64,000 nucleotides of DNA from Labia minor (lineage: Eukaryota; Arthropoda; Insecta; Dermaptera; Spongiphoridae), in the NCBI GenBank assembly GCA_963082975.1, contig OY720345.1:30946611-31010610 (forward strand), read 5' to 3'. Both the position numbers and the translations under genes were made by a program. The notes beneath the pieces are model-generated. The model was not told the origin of the DNA. It made no database searches and was given only the letters and a program-made list of their open reading frames with translations. How positions within the stretch are numbered: the first letter of the stretch is position 1; each line of letters opens with the position of its first letter. Shown here one piece after another: positions 1 through 12,280 of the stretch.

Positions 1-70
1 CCGAGTGATCATAGTTCATGAGCTCGATTTTAAGAAAATAACATCTGAATATTCTCCCTTCTACTATTTT

Positions 71-708
71 TACTATCTCGCCAGAGAAAATTTTCGATGT
101 CGAGATTTTGATGTTTTTATACGTTTTGAAGGTTCCTGAATCATTTTCACTAAGGTTGAGAAAAATGTCTGTGTGTGTGTGTGTGTGTTTATGTGTGTAT
201 GTGTGTGTATGTATATAGACAAGATTACGCAAAAACGGTTTGAGCTAGAATAATGAAATTTAGTATACGGGAATTATTCAAAATTCGTAGTTTTCTATTA
301 ACTTTTGAGAACTGTAGCTCAACCGGAAGAGGGTCATTACCTTCAACGTTTTGATTTTTTTTCCTCTAAAGTGACCGTAAAAATAAAGATATATGTTTGA
401 TAGTATTTCACATGATTAAAAATTGTATAAAACTGCTATATATAGAATTTCAGCTTGATTGAATCGCTGAAAGTACCGGAATTAATTTTTTAACACGTTT
501 ACTGGCAATCATGCGCCACCATGTGACATGGTGTCATTAACAAAGAATTAATTTTTTAAATTTTAATATATGTTTTTTTTTAATAAACTAATCCAATTTA
601 ATTATAGTTATAATTTATAATTTAATTAATTAAATTTAATTTAAATATATAATTTATGTTAATTAATCCAATTCAAATTTGAGAGATAGTCGAGTGGAGA
701 CACTACAG
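71..708 (+). mobile_element. Family A dispersed element, copy 1
   Basis: Begins TACTATCTCGCCAGAG and ends in GAGATAGTCGAGTGGAGACA followed by CTACAG. The body has a (TG)n run near 170-190, a segment containing GGTTTGAGCTAGAATAATG, and a very AT-rich 3' third. The same order of blocks recurs at 17.4, 18.8, 54.4 and 61.0 kb (+) and at 42.2 kb (-), so this is an interspersed element and not unique intergenic DNA. No coding capacity was seen. The class is unresolved. Confidence 0.7.
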
Positions 709-796
709 ATTTTATTTAACAATAACGACCTTTACCTCACTATCCAAAATAACTTATTCTGTTTTTCATATTCAATTTCCTATCAGTTGAAAAAGA

Positions 797-1806
797 AATA
801 AGCGGGAGTGTCCTCCCCTAGACTTTCCCGCATATAAATAGGTATAAAGAGTTGTGAATGAATATTTAGAATGTGTAAACTTGGTATTGATAAAGAGCCA
901 GTTCGTATTAGTTTATTGGTGTTAAATTTGATATTTGGTAACATTTGTATATATATATATATATATATACTTCCGGTTAACTGATATTTTAAATGTAAAA
1001 AAAAACAGATATGGATATAATATAAATATTTTTAATTTTATTTTATTTATAATATATAAGGGCTGACTGTGACGTCATGAAGTGCTGTGTGACGTCATAT
1101 AATTTTAAATTAAGAAAAAACTAATGAAGATGATTTTTCTCGAGGATAAAACCAATACAAACTGCATAACACGTGGAGATATGTCCTCACGTGAAATTTG
1201 ATATGAAAATAACCCTTCACTTCCTCTCTTCGATCGGCAATACTAGCACTTCCGGTTTCCGGATTTGCACCAAAAGTTGATCCATTCATCATACTGATGC
1301 ATTAAGTAAATATACCAAATTTCATCAAAATCCGTTGAGCCGTTCAAGCTGTACACATCTATACGGAAGGACGGACGGACAGACATCATGCTAAAAATAC
1401 ATTTTTCTGTTAAGAAAATGCATGATTCGTGGAGATATGTACCTAAAAATATCCACAGGTGAAATTTGGTGTGAAAACAATACCTCCCTTACTATCGTCG
1501 GTCGGTAAAATGGAAACGCTACTTGTATAGGTAAAATGTCACTTCCGGTAGTCAGATCATGATGAAATTTGGTATCTGAATTTTTTTCATATTTTTAAAT
1601 CTATATACAAAATATGAAGCAAATATCTCGAAGCAAACTGGTACTTTACTTGAAAGGTAAACGCAACCATTGTAGGTAAAGTACCACTTCCGGTTAACCG
1701 ATTTTGACGAAATTTTGATAGAAATCTACAAACTCTGAATAATATCGGTGTACCAAATTTCGAAGTCCTAGCTTGATTAGTTTTTGAGTAAATTTGCTTA
1801 CAGACA

Positions 1807-1837
<31 letters not shown>

Positions 1838-1978
1838 CACACACACAGACATAATTCGAAAAATGGTATTTTCCGACTTAGGGAGGTCTAAAACGTCAAG
1901 ATCTATCGAAATCTCGAAGTCGAAATTTTTGACGATTCCAATACTTCCCTTATACGAAGTATGCGGGAAAGTAAAAAG
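797..1978 (+). mobile_element. Family B TIR element with paired CRE palindromes, copy 1
   Basis: Near-identical to 12657-13746. The inverted ends are ACTTTCCCGCATA (822-834) and TATGCGGGAAAGT (1960-1972), and a further 25 bp shared on the left (797-821) also lies inside the repeat. Two TGACGTCA palindromes sit at 1070-1077 and 1090-1097. A (CATA)n microsatellite lies near 1805-1840. This copy carries about 90 bp (roughly 872-970, including an (AT)n run) that copy 2 lacks. Short open frames inside it are shared by both copies but resemble no transposase, so it is probably a non-autonomous DNA element. Confidence 0.75.
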
Positions 1979-2097
1979 AACATGTAAAGAGCCTTAATGA
2001 AGAAGAAGTAGTGATTTAGATTTGATATTTAAGTGTACTTCCCGCTTCCTACCCAAGTTAAACGTGTCGAGGCTAAACTATTAAATTTGGTTATAGT

Positions 2098-2253
2098 ATC
2101 ACGCGCCATCAACAAAGATCCAAACACGCGCTGGATTAAAAAATATTATTTATTAATTTTAATTTATAATTTAATTAATTAAATTTAATTTAAATATAAT
2201 ACATGTTATTTAAATAAATTCAAATTTGCGAGATACTCGAGTAGAGACACTCC
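2098..2253 (+). repeat. Family A, 3' fragment
   Basis: Contains CACGCGCCATCAACAAAG, an AT-rich core, then GCGAGATACTCGAGTAGAGA and CACTCCAG. This is the 3' part of the family A element without its 5' half. Confidence 0.6.
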
Positions 2254-2429
2254 AGCTTATTTAAGATAGATTTTCATTGTTGGAGGAGTCTGAATAATAT
2301 TAATTATAAATAATCCATCAGTAATCTGACTTTATTTATCACGCAGGAAGGGAGGAGATCTTATTAACATCAGGCAGATACGTTTAGGGACCAGGAGATT
2401 AAAATAAAGGGCCGGTTACACCTGCCTAA

Positions 2430-2880
2430 AGACTTCCTCATGCAAGCAGTTAAAGCTTATGAAAGATTAAGTAATCAAAGAACTAAAAACTATAAATAAT
2501 ATATCATGAAACTAAATGGTGAAGACAGATGCAGAAAGTTCCGCAACATGTTAAGACTGGTTGCCTGCTCTGTCAGAGACAGACAGCATACCTTGACAGA
2601 CACAACCACTTGGTAAAATTGATTCATCAATAACTTGAATTTGTTATCTGAAACTACACCTCCCTACTATCCTAATGCACTCCACCTGTGATAGAAAGCT
2701 TCAACATTATTGGGATAGATCTATACTCATAATCACAAACGACCAGAAATACTTATAATCAAAAAAGGCGACAATCCAGAAGAATTTATTGATAAAGCGG
2801 TTCTATTAACTCATAATATTGGAAAAACAGAAAATTAGAAATAAAACAATTAGGAGAAACTCACTAAGAAAATAAAAAAT
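2430..2880 (+). pseudogene. Decayed open reading frame of unknown family
   Basis: One reading frame stays coding-like for about 450 bp although it is broken by many stop codons. It reads FLMQAVKAYERLSNQRTKN, then RCRKFRNMLRLVACSVRDR, then IIKKGDNPEEFIDKAVLLTH. Codon content here is clearly richer in G+C than the flanks, as expected of former coding DNA. I do not recognise the protein; a retroelement ORF or other repeat-encoded protein is most likely given its position inside a TE cluster. Confidence 0.45.
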
Positions 2881-3900
2881 ATATGAAAGCTGCAAAAGGT
2901 TAACGAATCCCTCGTAGTAATTTCCGCTGAAGCAGTAGTCTTCAAAAAAAAAAAATTATCGAGTGGCTTGAAAGACCCATATAATAAAAACATATTCAAA
3001 ATAGATTTGATTTAGAGCTAAAAGCTAAAATTAATTTAGTATGAAAAAATTGAATTTACTAAGAGGTGCTGAACTAATTTTGAATTATTATTATTATTAT
3101 CCATGGAGGGCGAGCATCTTGATCTTCTTAAGTTATTTCCAAGGCTGAAGCAAGGTATTGATATTAAACAAGCGCTTTTCATGTAAATTTTTCGTGATCG
3201 TCCGGGTCCCTCAGAATCCAAATTCCCGGTTGCCGCTTGGAGACTGGAATATTGGTTACCTGGTTACCAAGTAGGGCAGGTCGACAACCTGCAGCTTATT
3301 CTATATCATGAAGTGCCTCTCTAGTTCCATGCGTAAATATTAGTAATTATATTATTTTATTTTCAAAACTCAAAATATTATATTTCAAAAAAAATACTCC
3401 AAACATGATAACAATACTCACGGAGAACAGTTTATTTAGTTATTTGAAATCAAAACTAAAATCTATACCATCTACCCAAATCCTATTCAAATACTGTAAT
3501 ATTGAAACAAAAATGTTAGTTAATAAGAAAATTGTGTAAATTGTAACTTTTGTCTCTTCCGTCTCAAAACGTTGCCGACCTCTGCTCTAGGATATATTTT
3601 TGTTTTTCTTCTCATACTTCATGGATGCTTGTTATGAAATAGTCTTGCTCATATATCAGGTTTATGTAGAACCAGCCATTGTTAGTTTCTTGAGTTGGAG
3701 AGCAATTTTTCCTATTTAATTTAATAATGAAAATTCCACTCTTGGGTATTAATCTCTGAACCATGTTTCTCCTTCTGCTTGAAATTTGTATTTTCATTCA
3801 TTAAAATAATTTATCAAACCATATTAATGCACGCTTTTTTCAGCAGAAAATGATTATTTTATTTCTTATTAATCAATTATTATCTATTTTTATTTTTTAG

Positions 3901-6900
3901 AATATCAATAAAGACACTATAAAAGGAACTATTAAAGAATTACAATTTTTGAAGGAAGACTTTGTCAATACTGGGAATGAAGAGGACAAAACCAATATTG
4001 CAATTCTCTCTCGTGCCACAGATTATTCTCGGTATCTTACATTGTTCTTTTGGCCATTTTGTATAATGAGTGGAGTAATTTGGGTCACTGAACAATTTTG
4101 GATTATGGGCATTATATATTTGACTGGCTCTTCAAAAGAAATAATATCTGAAAATATGAATGAAACAATGGAAACAAAACAATTTAATTTAGCACTCATG
4201 GCTAATTTTCCATATGATCCATATCAAAGTAAGTAGATAAGTAGGAAAATAAGTTCAATATAAACTACCACTTCTGGTTTCCGGATAAACACCAAAAATT
4301 GATGAATTCATGCTACTAATGTATTAAGTAAGTATACCAAATTTTATCAAAATCCGTTGAGCCGTTCAAGCTGTACACGACTATACGGACACACAACGGA
4401 CAGACGGACAGACGAGCGGACAGATAGACAGATATCATGCTAAAAATACTTTTTCTGTTAACAAAATGTATGATTCGTAGAGATATGTAAAAATTTTCTA
4501 CATATGAAATTTGGTTTGAAAACAATACCTTCCCTTCCTATCGTCGGTCGGTAAAAATCATTTGGGTTCATTATTTTTAATCTGAATATTTTTAAGTATT
4601 TCATTTTTTTCTCTTTATAAATTATTGAAATTCGAGTATTTATATATTTAATTTATATTTTAGGTAATGTTGTATTTATCGTTACATATATTTATCAATG
4701 TATTACATCTATACAAATGACTTATATTTTCGGAGCTGTTAATTGTTTCTATATGACAATTTTATTTTTTACCCAAGCACAATTTAAGATTTTAAATGAA
4801 AATTTAAAAAAGTTATGTGAAAATATGAATTCAGAAGAATATATAGAAATTAATAATAAAGAACTTAACAAATGTATTAAACATCACCAACGCTTATTAA
4901 AGTAAGAATAAATATGAGTATCATTTCTAAGTAGTTCATTATACATATAATTCGGACAAAAATTTTGAAAAAAAATTGGATTGAATAAAATTTTATTCAT
5001 TCATTTTTAATTTTATGATTTTTTTCTTTTTATGTATTTGAAAACTTGACAAACTTACTTTTCTCACTTTTGACTAATTTGAAAAATTTATTTATTGATA
5101 AATTTAGGTAAATTTTATTATTTTTAAAAATTAGTATTTTTTTTTATTATGACTAATATAAACAAATAAAAAATTAAATAATTAAATATAAAAGTAACTA
5201 TTATATAAATGCAAGAAATAAGAATTTATAAAATTTTTAAATGTTATTATCTTACAATGAAATATTGGTATCCTAGTATTTCTAAGGTGGACTGGACTGT
5301 TTAACTGTTTACATTAACATTATTAATAATTTATTATTAATTCGTCATTATTAACATTAATTGATGAAAAAATAAATTCTAAAATATGTAATGTGTTGCT
5401 ATTAAAAGTACATAGTCATAACTCTCTTCCCTCTACAAAGCTCATATGTTGATTTGTATATGTATTCTCCAGAAAAAATCGATGTTTCTAAAACTAATAT
5501 ATAAATCTAAAGCCGGCTCGACACATGCGGTGTTTGCCAAATATCAAGCAAAACATTTGATAAACACCGCATGTGTGGATGGGTTGCTTGTCCTGCGCTT
5601 GGTATATGCCGAGCACAAACATTCGGGTGCTCGCTAATTCGCTTTTACAACGAGCACAAGACAAATATTTGAGAATATTTATATCCACAATTTTAATAAA
5701 TAATATTGTTTCTCTAACAATTGCTTTTTTTATATAATAAATTAACAATTCCAATTAAATAATTTATTAATAAAGTATTACATTACAATTATTATGATTA
5801 ATTGAATTCAATTAATTAAATTATTCAATTAAATTGAATAAACCAAATTAAGGAGGTTATATTTATATATTAATAATATTTGAGAATATTCGGTGCACGG
5901 TGGTTGGCGTACTTTCGGCATTTCACGAATGTCTGTATCTCTATGTTCGTTATGAGGCGAACTCCAATACAAGCACCTAAACTTGATACTCTGTATTTGG
6001 TAAATATTCGTTTTTTGACAAAAACTGCATGTGTGGAGCCGGTTTAAGGCATAGCACAAGCCACTCGATCTATGGCTAATTGGAAAGTTTTTAACCAACA
6101 TATTCCTTCAACAGCCCCATTCAATAAAATACGAGAAGTATGGATGCTGCGGTCCGTAGAACCACATAGATAGATAGATAGAATAAAATAGGATCCTCTT
6201 TTAATATTAGGTTGGGGAAAAAGAAATCCATTATTTTTTTGGTAGATGGCTGTAGTGATCGATATCTCGTAAATTATCGATCAAACAATTTCAAATTTAT
6301 GCTCGTTGTCAAGGTAACAGTTCGCACTAAAAGAATTCGTTTGCAGTTTTTTGTTTTGTCGATTCAGTTCTGAGTTACACGGCGTTAAAGATGGAAGTCA
6401 ACAAAGAGAAAATTCGGTACATTTTACAGTTTTTCTTTGATAAGGGCGAAAATGCAAGTCAGGCGGCTGAAAATGTGAATAGTGTTTATGGTCCCGATAC
6501 TGTAACAGCTAATTACGCGCAATTTTGGTTTCGTCGATTCCGTTCGGGTATTTTTGACGTTAAGGATGCCCCTCGCACAGGCAGGCCCGTCGTCGAAAAT
6601 GTCGACAAAGTCACTGAAATCATCGAAGTGGACCGGCATGTTAGTAGTCGTAGCATCGCCCAGGAGTTAAAGATCGACCACAAAACAGTTTTAAACCATT
6701 TGCACAAAGCTGGGTTTAAAAAAAAGCTTGATGTTTGGGTGCCACACCAATTAACACCAAAAAACATGATGGATCGAATTTCCATCTGCGAAGCCTTGGC
6801 CAAACGTAATGAAATCAACCCATTTCTTAAACGGATGGTGACTGGGGATGAGAAATGGGTCACATACGACAACATTATGCGAAAGCGATCGTGGTCAAAG

Positions 6901-9542
6901 CGTGTTTTAGTGATAAGAAATTGGCATCAAGGGAAGAGTGTGAAAATCAATTGCTGGAGTTTTTCGCTAATAAGGACCAAGACTTTTATGAGAGAGGCAT
7001 AATGAAGCTACCATTAAAATGGCAACAAATTATAGAACAAAATGGTGCATATTTAACCTAAATCGGACAATGCAAAACATGTTAAATAAAGTCTTGAAGT
7101 TCACGTAAAAATAATGGATTTCTTTTTCCCCAACCTATTATATGCATATTTCTATATGAAAATTTTAATTACTATATTTTCAATATTTTTCTATATATTA
7201 CTTTCTATACTATTCCTTATCTAAAAATTCGGTAATTATTCAAGTAAACGCATTTTCGTGGATTTGGATAATACTTTACCAGTGGGTTCCTTTTGCAATT
7301 TCAAATAAACTTTTCTTAAGAAATTTTTTTGGGTCTCTTCTAGTTTACGAGATAAAAATTATTAAAATTAATATTTTTTAAGTTTGACAGAATAGTTATG
7401 AACTTCGAAATGTGCAATTAAGTAATGTTTTATTGACTAATTCACCAATTATTCACTTATTCACTAATTTTCGGATTTTATAAGTTCGGTTTAATTAACT
7501 TTTTAATTTTCATAAATTCAAACCTAACTTATAAAAACAGAAAATTAGTGCGTCCTCTGGAAGTCAATCGGATAAAACATGCTAGCTAAATAGAATATCA
7601 ATGGATTTATATGCAAATTTTAATAATTTTTATCTCGTAAACTAGAAGAGGTCCAAAATAATTTCATAAGTAAAGTTTATTTGGAATTGCAAAAGAAACC
7701 CACTGGCAAAGTATTATCCAAATCCACGAAAATGCGTTTACTTGAACAATTACCATTATAATAATAATTCTATTGTATAAATTTTAGTAAAATATTCTTG
7801 AGTTTTAATCATTTCATCTGACATAATATAATCACTACAAATTTACTAAATTTATTATTTAGTATAAATTATTATTTATTTGTTTCTCTAACAGCTTGTT
7901 GAATTAAATATTTTTTATGCTATTTGCAATGTTTAAATAATATTTGGTAATTAATATTATATATTTCATGTAGACTTGCAGAAACATTAGAAAGTTTTAT
8001 CGGCTTGGAAGTAATGGATGAATGTTTAACCAGTTCGGTTACATTATGTTTTGCTGGTTTTTATGCAATTCAGGTATAATGAAGACAGATAATAATGAAA
8101 TTAACACAATTACACTTTTTTTAATAAAAAAGTTTATTTTAATTCTTTATTATTTATAGACTTTCAATGTAACAGCATTTAAATTAACAACATTCCTAGG
8201 TGGATATATGTTTCAATTATACTTCTACTGTTTTATCGGAGAAACTATCCGCCAACTGGTGAGTGTTCTGATCGAATCTTTCTTTCCTGGTTATTGAAAA
8301 ATATTATGGGAACATAATAACATTAACTTTGTTTTTTTTATATTTCAAATAAGTTCGTGACTTTTAGAATTTCCCGTCTCTTAAATTAAATGACAGCACT
8401 TCAGCTAACTGCTAACTATCAGCTAACTCCTGTTGAAATCTAAACCAGCTGGGTCTTTTAGTTTTTGTTTGACATCCATTAATAGCAGTCTGCCTAGTGA
8501 TTTGATGAAAAAATGGAAAAAAGTGAATTTCCATGAAAATCCATGAAATGGGATACGAAATGCTTCCTCATCGGCCCAATTCTCCGGATTTAGCCCCGAG
8601 TGCATATTTCTAGTTTCCAAACATGAAGAAATGACTAGGCGTAAAGAGATTTGACTCCAACGATATACCTATTTAATGTCCTCGACAAATCATATTTTTT
8701 GGAAAGGATAAAAAATTGGAGAAACGTTGGACGAAGTGTATAGAGCTCAAAGGAGACTACGTTGAAAAGTAAAATATTTTTTTATCCAAAAACTTGTGTT
8801 TCATTCCAAAAGTCACGGACTTATTGACCTGTATCAATCGATTTATTGAAATATAAAAATATAAATTTTATAATAATAAAATGAACTATTTATTATAGTT
8901 TTCCAAAAGGGTGGAGGAGATAAAAAAATTAAGATTTTCAAAATTTAATAGTGGTATTTATCAATAGATATAAGAATGCATTTGTGTTTAAGAAAATTTT
9001 TGAATATAGATGATAGGGGAAAATACTTACTATAACATTTTGCAAAAGAAACTAATAATATTTTTATTTTATTGGATATAGTTCTAAATTCTATAAATAT
9101 AGTTCTAGAACTATATCCAATTCATTCCGATCACTTTATTCTTATTTATGGTCTTAATTTTAATTTAATATTTAATTTATTTTGTTTTTCAGAGTGAAGA
9201 TATTAAAATATCAGCATTTTTCAATGATTGGATACCAAAAGATAAAAAATACAAATATAAATTATTATATATAATATTTCGAGCTAATACACCTGTTATT
9301 ATAAAGGCTGGATTGTTTTTCACGGTTTCACTTCAAACATATTCTCAAGTAAATATTTATATACATTTTTTGCCCCTTGTTAAAATATTTCTGGTTTTAA
9401 TAGTTATTTTTATTTCTATTAGAGTTATATATTTTTTTGATCTTCGATCATATTTTTTTATTAAAGTGATTCTAGTTTATTTTTTTAGATGCTTAATTCT
9501 GCTTATACATTTTTAACACTTCTCCATCATCTATATAATTGA
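3901..9542 (+). CDS. Odorant receptor (insect 7TM Or), 5' exon(s) missing
   Basis: Member of the insect odorant receptor family: a seven-pass membrane protein that forms ligand-gated cation channels with the co-receptor Orco in sensory neurons (family knowledge). Exons: 3901-4228, 4664-4901, 7974-8073, 8160-8258, 9193-9348, 9489-9542. All have GT..AG junctions and the phases agree throughout, giving 324 residues before TGA. Hydrophobic segments include YLTLFFWPFCIMSGVIWV in the first visible exon, a long pair in the second, and the block spanning exons 3-4. The C-terminus MLNSAYTFLTLLHHLYN fits the conserved Or tail; this and the small phase-0 final exons support the assignment. Family members usually have 380-400 residues, so about 60-90 N-terminal residues are absent. 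The first visible exon opens in phase 0 after an acceptor, but no convincing upstream exon lies in 1-3900. Either it lies beyond the window or the gene is 5'-truncated. No stop or frameshift is seen in the remaining exons. Confidence 0.85.
4255..4557 (+). repeat. Family B internal fragment in Or intron
   Basis: Contains the family B blocks CCACTTCTGGTTTCCGGATA, AATCCGTTGAGCCGTTCAAG and CTATCGTCGGTCGGTAAAAA without either terminus. It lies immediately after the first visible Or exon. Confidence 0.6.
5508..6045. mobile_element. Foldback/TIR element in Or intron
   Basis: The ends are inverted: TAAAGCCGGCTCGACACATG on the left, and CCGGCTCCACACATGC read inward from the right. The left end also contains a short internal hairpin around ACACATGCGG...CCGCATGTGTGG. 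There is no credible transposase, so it is called a ~540-bp non-autonomous element. It sits next to a LINE tail and a mariner in the same intron. Confidence 0.55.
6125..6185 (+). repeat. LINE 3' tail remnant with (GATA)n
   Basis: GGTCCGTAGAACCACATAGA leads into an (ATAG)n run. Other LINE copies in this window (34.1, 36.3, 38.5 and 58.9 kb) end in a similar GTAGAGCTACAGAGATAGAT motif. Only the last tens of bases are left. Confidence 0.4.
6210..7135 (+). mobile_element. Mariner element, internally deleted, perfect 29-bp TIRs
   Basis: Flanked by TA on both sides (6208-6209 and 7136-7137). The ends are the perfect inverted repeat GGTTGGGGAAAAAGAAATCC and onward for 29 bp. At 926 bp it is about 350-400 bp shorter than a full mariner. 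Inserted in intron 2 of the Or gene, same strand. Perfect TIRs suggest a fairly recent insertion. Confidence 0.92.
6391..7061 (+). pseudogene. Mariner transposase, catalytic core deleted
   Basis: Starts MEVNKEKIRYILQFFFDKGE, followed by two helix-turn-helix-like regions and the first catalytic Asp in VTGDEKWVTYDN. After KRSWSK (about 6895-6915) the frame jumps to the C-terminal tail FSDKKLASREECENQLLEF, which continues in another frame to IIEQNGAYLT and a stop. The deletion removes the second and third catalytic Asp of the DD34D triad, so the product cannot be active. The sequence type fits the mellifera subfamily of mariners (inference from motif recall). Confidence 0.85.
7230..7755. mobile_element. 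Foldback element with ~145-bp inverted arms
   Basis: The left arm (7230-~7375) contains CAAGTAAACGCATTTTCGTG, GGATTTGGATAATACTTTAC and AGTTTACGAGATAAAAATTA. The right arm (~7610-7755) is its reverse complement with about 10% mismatches. A second, inner inverted repeat (around TTTTCGGATTTTATAAGTTC and its complement near 7520-7545) sits in the centre. Non-autonomous; inside Or intron 2, directly after the mariner. Confidence 0.75.
8352..8821 (+). mobile_element. Short mariner-derived element, copy 1
   Basis: Ends AGTTCGTGACTTTT and AAAAGTCACGGACT, flanked by TA. The interior keeps pieces of a mariner transposase 3' region: CCCAATTCTCCGGATTTAGC (the SPDLAP-type block) and GGAGAAACGTTGGACGAAGT (the RW-type tail). 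About 470 bp; many stops. A copy in opposite orientation lies in the bleomycin hydrolase gene at 27.2 kb. Lies in the Or intron between exons 8160-8258 and 9193-9348. Confidence 0.75.
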
Positions 9543-9937
9543 AGTAAATTGAATTTATAAAAATAATTGATCGATTGATTTGACCACTTTTCAAGGGCTA
9601 ATTCATTCGGATAAATCTCAAAATGATGCAATAAGCTTATACTAGATAAATTTTATTCTATTTTAAATATTATACATTGTTATGATAGTTCGATTTATTT
9701 TGCTTAAATAGATTCATGTTAAATCTGATATCTGTATTTTATTTGTAGATTTTCTTATAATAGAAAGAATTGTATAATTAACTTTTGTCAGATGAAAATT
9801 TTAAAACTAAAAAAATAATATTATTCTCTGATAGATTATATATGGATTATTGTAAATGAATTTAAAAATATCAACTCTTACTCCTTTTCCAAAACATTAA
9901 ATCCATTTCATTAGCTTTAGATGAAGTATTTTTTTAA

Positions 9938-10166
9938 TATTAATAGAGATTATAAAGACCACATTATTTGTAAATATTATTTATTAAATTAAAATAATAA
10001 TTGTACAACGTTTCGATTGCTTATTTTGCAATCGTTCTCAAGTACTGTGCGCTTTCTCCAACTCAATTCGCAAAATAAGCAATCGAAACTGTGAACTATT
10101 ATTCTTTTAATTTAATAAATAATATTTACAAATAATGTAGTCTTTAAATAAAAATCTCTTTAATAA
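9938..10166. mobile_element. Foldback MITE, copy 1
   Basis: Nearly palindromic over its length: AGAGATTATAAAGACCACAT on the left against ATGTAGTCTTTA...CTCT on the right. The inner arms are GTTTCGATTGCTTATTTTGC and GCAAAATAAGCAATCGAAAC. The same design recurs at 54.1 kb. No coding content. Confidence 0.8.
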
Positions 10167-10544
10167 TTATAACGAAAACCACAAAAGTTTTAATAAAGGG
10201 ATTATAAAGTCTAAGTAAAAATTTTATAATGAAATTAATCTTTTAATTAATTTAATGACTCTTATCTTATATTCTAAAAAATAAACAAAATATAAAGTTG
10301 TGCCAGGCACAACCGACCGACGATTTGAAATAAATTAATTTCCAATCAACATTATATGTATATATACAAATACGCATATAAAGTATAAAAAAAAATATTT
10401 TTAAAACTTGAATTAAAATTACTAAATTAAATTAAAATAAATTATATTATATTGATTTTTATTTTTAGTTTATATATAATAAATCAATTATTTATCAATA
10501 CTATATTTTAAGTGACATTTTTTTGACAATGAATATAAAATTAA
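10167..10544. other. Gene-free AT-rich stretch
   Basis: No gene seen. Around 10296-10345 GTTGTGCCAGGCACAACCGA, followed by CCGACGATTTG, resembles blocks at 40.2 kb and 61.9 kb, so at least that part is repeat-derived. Confidence 0.5.
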
Positions 10545-11048
10545 TACTTTGTAAACTACCACTTCCGGTTTCCGGATATACACCAAAAGTTGATGCATTA
10601 AATAAATAAACTAAATTTTATCAAAATTCGTTGAGTCGTTCAAGCTATACACGTCTATACGGATATACAATGGACAGACGGGCGGACAGACATGCTAAAA
10701 ATACTTTTTTCTGTTAACAAAATACATGATTCGTGAAGATATGTAAAAATTTCCACATTTGCAATTTGATGTAAAAACAATCCTTCCCTTCCTATCGACG
10801 GTCGGTAATACAACCATTGCGGATATACACCAAAAGTTGATGAATTGATGGTACTGATGCATTAAGTAAATATACCAATTTTTATCAAAATCCGTTCAGC
10901 CGTTCAAGCTGTACATATCTATACGGACACACAGACGGACAGATATCATGGTAAAAGAAAATTAAGAAAATGCATGAGATTCGTGGAGATATGTAAAAAT
11001 CTCCACATGTGAAAACAATACCTCCCTTACTATCGTCGGTCGGTAAAA
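10545..11048 (+). repeat. Two consecutive family B internal fragments
   Basis: The block from CCACTTCCGGTTTCCGGATA to CGTCGGTCGGTAA is present twice head-to-tail (about 10549-10805 and 10810-11048), each with GTTCAAGCTGTACA- and ACGGACAGA-type segments. Termini are missing. Confidence 0.6.
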
Positions 11049-12059
11049 TTTGACTATGTTTACTGAAATATGTGGCCATTAGTTAAACTTGACTATTATA
11101 ATTTCAATCAACATACAAGAAATTTTAAAATATAACAAAAAAAAAACATTACAAATTATTAAAATTGATGTGTAATCTTTTATTTTATTTTATATTCTTA
11201 ATTTCGATTATACTTTTTAGATATTTCATTTAATTATAAATTTTATAATTATAAATTTTTCAATTTTTACTTATATTTTGAAAATTCACTGTAATTAAAT
11301 TTTTATCGTTTATTCAACGTTAATATTTTCCCCCCTTTATCTAGATCAAAGATAAATATATTATGTGAATTTTATTTGTCGTATGCTAAAGAGAATTTTA
11401 TAATTACCTTTTGAGAAATGAAGAATATTAAATTAGAAAAGATAAATAATATTAATTATTCTCTTAATGTTTGTAGTTGGATTTATTATAAATCAATTGA
11501 AAATTTCAACCCCTTCCCTTTCCCCTATACTCATGATCCTTTTTTCACTTGGATTTAAGGTAAATAAATTGGAAATATCAATCTCTCCCACTTCACCTTT
11601 ACCTTCGATCCTTTTTCCTCACCTTTAAATGAAAATATTTAGATATCTTTTGTAGTAAACGTATTGATTGGGTTCTGTGTAAATATTTATAATGAAATCA
11701 AATCTTTAAATTAATAATGAATCCTTTTATAATAAAAAAAGATCAGTTTTTTTTCTTTAATATCTAAAGAATTTCATGAAAATTTAAAACTTTACAAAAA
11801 CATTATTAATCATTAAATATATAACTTTTCTAAATAAATAGAATAATTTTGTTGATTTTTTACTTTTTTTGAAACTGAAAAGTTTATATAATATAATTTC
11901 AATATCTACTGAAAAATCAACGTTGATAAGATAATAATATAGCTCATCAAATAAATATTCATAAACCGATAAGAAAAAAATAATAAAAAATACAAATTAT
12001 ATTTTAATTCATTTTTTAATATTATTGATATTTATTAATAATAATAAAAAAAATCTGCT
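11049..12059. other. Gene-free AT-rich stretch
   Basis: Very AT-rich, with no exon-like frame and no recognisable repeat apart from low-complexity A/T runs. Confidence 0.5.
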
Positions 12060-12280
12060 GTGTATCCACTCAACTATTCGCAATTTTGAATTGGATTAAA
12101 TAACGTATGTATATTATATTTACATTAAATTTAATTAATTATAAATTATAAATTAAAATTAATAAATAATATTTATTAAACCAGCGGGTGGCTCTTTGTT
12201 GATGGGACCACGTCACATGGTGGCGCGTTAACGTGTTAAAAAATTAATTCCGGTACTTTCAGCGATTCAATTTACAACGA
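12060..12280 (-). repeat. Family A, 3' part, reverse orientation
   Basis: Reads, on the minus strand, the family A 3' blocks: GCGCCACCATGTGACGTGGT, an AT-rich core, and a diverged version of the GTGGAGACACTCCAG end. The element breaks off near 12272. Confidence 0.6.

Noticed and set aside
1110-1292. 60-codon minus-strand frame, repeated at 12872-13054
   Set aside because: Shared only because both lie in family B copies; no known domain and low-quality codon content.
1794-1997. 67-codon frame with (THIY)-like repeat peptide, and its partner at 13563-13829
   Set aside because: Translation of a (CATA)n microsatellite inside family B; present on both strands and in both copies; not a gene.
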